Shown here piece by piece: positions 58,293-64,000 of a DNA stretch of 64,000 nucleotides. Source of the stretch: Bradyrhizobium liaoningense (GTDB lineage Bacteria > Pseudomonadota > Alphaproteobacteria > Rhizobiales > Xanthobacteraceae); the NCBI RefSeq assembly GCF_018130785.1, contig NZ_JAFCJT010000002.1:310001-374000 (forward strand), given 5' to 3'. Below the pieces are notes generated by a model, which saw nothing but the letters and a program-made list of their open reading frames with translations, ran no database searches and was not told the DNA's origin. Each line of letters begins with the position of its first letter. The stretch's first letter is position 1. The position numbers and the translations under genes are program-made.

Positions 58293-58333
58293 ATAGTTTT
58301 GGCAAGTCAAGCGCTCCAAAAAGGGAAGCAGCC

Positions 58334-59005
58334 ATGAAAGTACGGAAGGAGCAGAAGAGGCTGTTGGCGGCGGAAATCGGTGCCGCAATCCTGCAAGGCG
58401 ACTACCGGCCTGGCGAATGGTTGCGCCAGATCGACCTGGAAGAAGCCTTCGCTGCCAAACGGTTTGACGTCCGGAGTGCGCTGACCCAGCTTGCCGCAAG
58501 CGGGATGGTGACGCATGTCGAAAATCGCGGATACCGGGTCGCGCAACCCGACTTGACCGTTGTTCGCGAGATATTGGCGATCCGCACGCTGCTCGAGGTT
58601 GAAGCGGCCACGCAGGCGCTACCGAATATCGGCCCCGACGAACTCAAGAAGATCAAGCAGGCTCAGCAAATCTTCGAAGATGCTGTGGCGCGCGGCAGCA
58701 AGGCGGATCAGGCAAATACCAACGCAGCCTTTCACGACGAGATCTATCGCCATGCAGCGAACCAATCGCTCGCCAGCCTCATCGTGGAGATCAGAAATCG
58801 CGCCAGACCAGGGCCGATTGCTTTGTGGCCCTCGAACGCCGAGTTGCAGAGAAGTGCCGCACACCACGTCGAGATCGTCGATGCGATCGAGTCTCGCGAT
58901 CTCGCCGCACTCGTTGCAGCGGTGCGGCGACACATCGTCGAATCCGGCGCCAACTATCCGGCGCGCGATCTCGGTCCGGTCAAGGCCTCAGCAGCCTCCG
59001 ATTGA
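58334..59005 (+). CDS. GntR-family regulator (FadR/FCD type)
   Basis: 223 residues: winged helix (LAAEIGAAILQGDYRPGEWLRQIDLEEAFAAKRFDVRSALTQL...NRGYRVAQP) and a C-terminal FCD-type helical ligand domain (IRTLLEVEAATQALP, FHDEIYRHAANQSL, HHVEIVDAIESRD with metal-type histidines). The ATG at 58334 follows AAGGGAAG. It is divergent from the ABC/CoA-transferase/lyase operon and probably senses its carboxylate substrate. Confidence 0.92.
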   Translation: MKVRKEQKRLLAAEIGAAILQGDYRPGEWLRQIDLEEAFAAKRFDVRSALTQLAASGMVTHVENRGYRVAQPDLTVVREILAIRTLLEVEAATQALPNIGPDELKKIKQAQQIFEDAVARGSKADQANTNAAFHDEIYRHAANQSLASLIVEIRNRARPGPIALWPSNAELQRSAAHHVEIVDAIESRDLAALVAAVRRHIVESGANYPARDLGPVKASAASD

Positions 59006-59068
59006 CTAAGAGTGGCGAAGCCAATCTGTTGACGGCGTATCAGGACCCGCGCGTGGAGTAGGCCTGCC

Positions 59069-59872
59069 TCAATTCGCACTCCCAGCCGGGATCGGCTCCA
59101 TCCCGCTTGCGATGATCGCTTCGCGCGCGGCAGGGGAGGCTAGGAATTTTATGAGGGCGCGGCCGGCCTCGGGCTCCTTCGAGCCGGCCGCGATTCCGGC
59201 CGAGAAGATCGTGATCTTCTGCAATTCGTTCGGCAGCGGTCCCACGATATCGATGCCCTTCACGGGCTTCAGCTCGCTGATCTGCTGGAAGCCGAGCTCG
59301 GCCTCGCCGTGCGCGACGATCTCGCCGACGGGCGTTGCCGGAATCTTTCGGGCCTTGTCCTTCATGACGTCGGCGATGCCAAGCTTGTCGAACATCTCCG
59401 TCGAGACGTAGACGCCGCTGGCGCTGTCGGAATAGGCGATCGTTTTCGCCGCCGGCAGCGCGCGCTTGACCGCCTCCACCGAGCCGATGTCCGGCTTCGG
59501 CGCACCAGATTTCACGGCAACGCCGATCGGCGATCTGGTGAGGTCGACCTGGCTGCCGGCCACGACCTTGCCCTTGCCGGCGAGGTCGGTGAGGGCATAG
59601 CCCACCATGATCAGGACATCGGCGGGTTCGCCGCGCTCCAGCCGGACCGGGATCGCATTGGTGGTCGTCCCCATCGACGGCCCAAACGACGTCAGCACCT
59701 TGTTGCCGGTGGCTTTCTCGAACTCCGGCACGAGCGCCTTGTAGGCAGCCGTCAATCCGCCCGAGATCATCACATGGACCTCGGCAGCTTCGGCCGCGCC
59801 GGTCAGCCACAGGACGGTTAGAACGCCGAAGGCAATGCTGCGGAATGTTGCTGATATCGATGTCATCGTCAT
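59069..59872 (-). CDS. Orphan ModA-like substrate-binding protein
   Basis: 267 residues with a signal peptide ending GAAEA. The body (VHVMISGGLTAAYKALVPEFEKATG, GEPADVLIM, SDSASGVYVSTEMFDKLGI, ELGFQQISEL) is the molybdate-binding family type II fold. No modB or modC is present nearby. Family members without a transporter bind various oxyanions or small organics. It is 11 bases after the queF stop zone on the same strand as queF. Confidence 0.9.
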   Translation of the reverse strand: MTMTSISATFRSIAFGVLTVLWLTGAAEAAEVHVMISGGLTAAYKALVPEFEKATGNKVLTSFGPSMGTTTNAIPVRLERGEPADVLIMVGYALTDLAGKGKVVAGSQVDLTRSPIGVAVKSGAPKPDIGSVEAVKRALPAAKTIAYSDSASGVYVSTEMFDKLGIADVMKDKARKIPATPVGEIVAHGEAELGFQQISELKPVKGIDIVGPLPNELQKITIFSAGIAAGSKEPEAGRALIKFLASPAAREAIIASGMEPIPAGSAN

Positions 59873-59882
59873 TCGTCTCCAA

Positions 59883-60335
59883 CTAACCCCGTCCGCGATA
59901 CGGCGCGACGCCTTGCTCCGGCACCCACAATCCCTTCGGCACGCGGCCGGTCTGCCAGAACACGTCGATCGGGATGCCGCCGCGCGGATACCAGTAGCCG
60001 CCGATGCGCAGGAACTTCGGCTTGATCTCGCTCGCGATGCGCTTGCCGATCATCACGGTGCAGTCCTCGTGGAAGGCGCCGTGATTGCGGAAGCTCGCGA
60101 TGTAGAGTTTGAGCGACTTCGACTCCAGCAGCCACGGGCCGGGCGCGTAGTCGATCATCAGATGCGCGAAATCCGGTTGTCCCGTGACCGGGCAGAGCGA
60201 GGTGAATTCCGGCACGGTGAAGCGCACCAGATAGTCCGTGCCCTTTTGCGGATTGGGCACGCGGTCGAGCTGGGCTTCTTCCGGTGTATGCGGCCACTCG
60301 ACCGCGCGGCCGAGCTGGAGGGATTTCTTCGCCAT
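59883..60335 (-). CDS. queF: NADPH-dependent 7-cyano-7-deazaguanine reductase
   Basis: Reduces preQ0 to preQ1 in queuosine synthesis. 150 residues (short, YkvM-type). Nucleophile Cys48 and acid Asp55 are in [30 protein letters not shown] is the NADPH/substrate region with the conserved ESKSLK and FRNH. The ATG at 60335 is chosen (AGGA upstream); the longer frame adds unrelated residues. The other que genes are not in the window. Confidence 0.95.
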   Translation of the reverse strand: MAKKSLQLGRAVEWPHTPEEAQLDRVPNPQKGTDYLVRFTVPEFTSLCPVTGQPDFAHLMIDYAPGPWLLESKSLKLYIASFRNHGAFHEDCTVMIGKRIASEIKPKFLRIGGYWYPRGGIPIDVFWQTGRVPKGLWVPEQGVAPYRGRG

Positions 60336-60424
60336 CGTCGTCACATCCTGTTCGAGCATGATCCGGACCCGAAGGGCCGCGTTGGCGCAAAGTGGGCGTC
60401 GCTGTTCCGAAAGATCATGCTCAA

Positions 60425-60456
60425 CTAAAAAACCGGAGCGCGATAACACCGCGCTC
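60425..60456 (-). terminator. Rho-independent terminator after the Vgb-like gene
   Basis: Arms GGAGCGCG (60434-60441) and CGCGCTCC (60449-60456) over a seven-base loop, followed on the minus strand by GG then six Ts. It ends the gene that stops at 60493. Confidence 0.9.
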
Positions 60457-60492
60457 CAGAGGGTGCCGGGATGGACGCAAATGTCGCTGTCG

Positions 60493-61470
60493 TCAACCAG
60501 CCGCGGTCGTCTGGATCATGACGATCCGGTCGTTGCCGGACTCGCAGCCCCAGAGCTCGCCCGGGCGGCCGTCGAGCTGGCGCACATTGGCATTGGCCTT
60601 GTCGCTGACGAAAACGTTGAACCGCTCGGTCGTGGGATCGAAGCGGACGATGGCGTTGGCGGAAAAATCGGTGAGCCAGACCTTGTCCTTGTCGTCGACA
60701 TAGACGGCATAGGTGCGGGGGCGATCGCTCGGCAGCTTCCAGGTTTTCCAAGAGCCGTTGGCGGGATCATGCACCGAGACGTGACCGCTGTTCCACTCGC
60801 TGACCCAGATCCGACTTTGCGAATCCGACCAGACCCGCCGCGCTCCCTGGCTCGGCGTCGGCGGCTCGACGATGGCGGCATTGCCGGTCGCAAGATCAAT
60901 CTTCGCGATATGGCTGCCGGCGAGCGAGGCGTACCAGACCTCGCCCTTGGGCGTCACAGCGATGCCGTAGGGACCGACGCCCTTGGGCGCCCTGAACACG
61001 TCCATCTCGCCCGATCTCGGCCTGAGCCGGCCGTAATAGCCGGACTGGCCGGTGAACCAGTAGGTGCCCTCCTTGTCGAACACGCCAGTGTTGAGATTGG
61101 CCGAGGCGAACTTCTCGGGCAGGCGGAACAGCGTGACCTTGAGATCGCCGGGATCGACCCGGGCGATCGCGTTCTGGCCGCCCTCGGTGATCCACGGGGC
61201 ACCGTCCGGGCCGATCGTCACGCCGTGCGGGGCGGCGCCCTGGCCGAGGCTGACTGTCTTGAAACTGCCATCCCGGGGGTCGAGCCTGCCCAGCATGCCC
61301 TTGCCCTGCGCCGTGAACCAGACCGTGCCGTCGCGAGCCGGGGCGAGGTCGTGCAGGCCGATGCCGGCGCTGATCGGGAAATATTTTGTCCGGAACGGGC
61401 CTTCCTGCGCAAAACCTGGGCGGGCGGCGAGGAGGGCAGCGCTCGAGGCGAGAAACTGGCGGCGGTTCAT
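60493..61470 (-). CDS. Vgb-like (streptogramin lyase family) beta-propeller protein with Tat signal
   Basis: 325 residues. The signal [15 protein letters not shown] carries a twin arginine with F at +2, so export by Tat is likely. The rest is a repeated blade pattern ( [53 protein letters not shown] ), as in virginiamycin B lyase and related propellers. True Vgb needs specific His/Glu residues that I could not confirm, so antibiotic cleavage should not be assumed. Bradyrhizobium has many propellers of this kind with unknown roles. Confidence 0.85.
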   Translation of the reverse strand: MNRRQFLASSAALLAARPGFAQEGPFRTKYFPISAGIGLHDLAPARDGTVWFTAQGKGMLGRLDPRDGSFKTVSLGQGAAPHGVTIGPDGAPWITEGGQNAIARVDPGDLKVTLFRLPEKFASANLNTGVFDKEGTYWFTGQSGYYGRLRPRSGEMDVFRAPKGVGPYGIAVTPKGEVWYASLAGSHIAKIDLATGNAAIVEPPTPSQGARRVWSDSQSRIWVSEWNSGHVSVHDPANGSWKTWKLPSDRPRTYAVYVDDKDKVWLTDFSANAIVRFDPTTERFNVFVSDKANANVRQLDGRPGELWGCESGNDRIVMIQTTAAG

Positions 61471-61625
61471 GGCGTTACCCCGACTGTTTCAGATTGAGGT
61501 TGGACGCGCAGGGCAGTCGACGTCAAGCATAGTCCGAGCCCCTTCACGCGTCAGTCGAAGCACGTCGTCCAAGCGTTCACATTTGCTTGCGGCCCGTGTA
61601 AGACCCCGGCACCGATCAGCCCTAA

Positions 61626-62927
<1,302 letters not shown>

Positions 62928-62961
62928 GCCAGCGCTCTGGCAAGGACAGGGGAGGACAGAC

Positions 62962-64000
62962 ATGAGCGACGGCAAGACCGGCCTGCAACTGCGTTCGCTG
63001 ATCAAGACGAGCGGAGAACTGGAAATCTCGCTCGTCGACGTGCCGACCCCCGAGCCCGCCGCGGACGAGGTCGTCGTCCGCGTCGAGGCGGCGCCGATCA
63101 ACCCGTCCGACCTCGGCCTTCTCGTCGGCGCGGCCGATATGAGCACGGCCAAGGCTTCTGGCGGCAAGGACGCTCCTGTCATCACCGCGAAGGTGCCGGA
63201 GGGCGCGATGCGGGCGATGGCTGGCCGGCTCGGCGAATCCATGCCGGTCGGCAACGAAGGCGCGGGCGTCGTCATCAAGACCGGCTCGTCCGATGCCGCG
63301 AAAGCATTGATGGGCAAGACCGTCGCCATGATCGGCGGCGCGATGTACGCGCAGTACCGCACGCTGAAAGTGCGCGAGTGCCTGCCGCTGCCGGCGGGCA
63401 CCACGCCGGCTGAAGGCGCCTCCTGCTTCGTCAATCCGCTCACGGCGCTCGGCATGACCGAGACCATGCGGCGCGAGGGGCACAAGGCGCTGGTGCACAC
63501 CGCGGCCGCCTCCAATCTCGGGCAGATGCTGAACAAGATCTGCATCAAGGACGGCATTCCGCTGGTCAACATCGTGCGCAGCAAGGAGCAGGCCGACATC
63601 CTGCACAAGATCGGCGCCAAACACGTCGTCGATTCCACGGCACCGAGCTTCCTCGGCGATCTCACCAATGCGCTGGTCGAGACCGGTGCCACCATCGCCT
63701 TCGACGCCATCGGCGGCGGCAAGCTTGCCGGCGACATCCTCAACTGCATGGAAGCCGCGATCAACAAGACCGCCAAGGAGTACAGCCGCTACGGCTCCAA
63801 CGTGCACAAGCAGGTCTACGTCTACGGCGCGCTCGATATCCGCCCGATCGAGCTGCCGCGCGGCTTCGGCATGGCCTGGGGCGTCGGCGGCTGGCTGCTG
63901 TTTCCGTTCCTGATGAAGATCGGGCAGGCGGACGGCGTCAAGCTGCGCCAGCGCGTCGTCGACGAATTGAAGACCACCTTCGCCAGCCACTACACCAAGG
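62962..64000 (+). CDS. Zinc-type alcohol dehydrogenase/quinone reductase family protein, partial
   Basis: 346 codons are visible and the 3' end is beyond the right edge. Seen: the GroES-like start DEVVVRVEAAPINPSDLG, GNEGAGVVIKTG, and a nucleotide-binding part (VHTAAASNLGQMLNKICIKDGIPLVNIVRSKEQ) with a modified glycine motif, then KIGAKHVVDST and FDAIGGGK. The lack of the four-Cys structural zinc loop fits the NADPH:quinone or enoyl reductase side of the family. The ATG at 62962 follows GGGGAGG. Confidence 0.88.
   Translation, partial: MSDGKTGLQLRSLIKTSGELEISLVDVPTPEPAADEVVVRVEAAPINPSDLGLLVGAADMSTAKASGGKDAPVITAKVPEGAMRAMAGRLGESMPVGNEGAGVVIKTGSSDAAKALMGKTVAMIGGAMYAQYRTLKVRECLPLPAGTTPAEGASCFVNPLTALGMTETMRREGHKALVHTAAASNLGQMLNKICIKDGIPLVNIVRSKEQADILHKIGAKHVVDSTAPSFLGDLTNALVETGATIAFDAIGGGKLAGDILNCMEAAINKTAKEYSRYGSNVHKQVYVYGALDIRPIELPRGFGMAWGVGGWLLFPFLMKIGQADGVKLRQRVVDELKTTFASHYTK

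Overview
This is a GC-rich chromosomal window from an alphaproteobacterium of the order Rhizobiales, most likely Bradyrhizobium or a close relative. The evidence is the gene order tpiA/ppiD-trpD-trpC-moaC, moeA-lexA, gltX-gltA and secG-pyrG-kdsA-eno, an alphaproteobacterial SOS box (GTTC-N7-GTTC) before lexA, a glnS gene, and many small proteins of the kind common in Bradyrhizobium. About 58 protein genes are supported. I saw no rRNA, tRNA, CRISPR array or transposase.

Layout. 1-5.1 kb: a CUT1-type sugar ABC importer (binding protein, two permeases, ATPase cut by the window edge) led by a ROK regulator, all on the minus strand. 5.2-9.7 kb: a GFA-family gene between imperfect repeats, then a two-gene cassette of an alpha/beta hydrolase and a CHAT-type cysteine peptidase with a second, transglutaminase-like domain. 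This cassette is the best candidate for an undescribed system. 9.8-14.6 kb: gltA, gltX and the divergent glnS. 14.6-19.4 kb: accessory genes, including a glutamine synthetase that looks actinobacterial, an SPW-repeat membrane protein, an MHS-type transporter and a DUF2171-like protein. 19.5-26 kb: comEC, a triple-GAF protein, small proteins, lexA and moeA. 26-36.7 kb: accessory genes (HAD hydrolase, FMN alpha-hydroxyacid oxidase, ctpA, a c-di-GMP GGDEF-EAL protein, an orphan Flp pilin with a sigma-54-like promoter, an MFS-amidase pair with a divergent CGNR regulator).

36.7-49.8 kb: moaC, trpC, trpD, ppiD on the minus strand; tpiA, secG, pyrG on the plus strand; then a phospholipid methyltransferase-like gene, a two-component system, a NIPSNAP protein, kdsA and an MFS transporter. 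49.9-59 kb: a chemoreceptor, then a five-gene operon (Fe3+/organic-acid-type ABC importer, CoA-transferase, CitE-like lyase) read away from a divergent GntR regulator, with a palindrome between them. 59-64 kb: an orphan ModA-like binding protein, queF, a Vgb-like beta-propeller protein, eno, and a zinc-type dehydrogenase cut by the right edge.

The core genes supply the TCA cycle, glycolysis, tRNA charging, tryptophan, molybdenum cofactor, CTP, KDO and queuosine functions. The accessory genes are mainly nutrient uptake, signalling and the CHAT cassette. All family calls come from reading the translated sequence; no database search was run.
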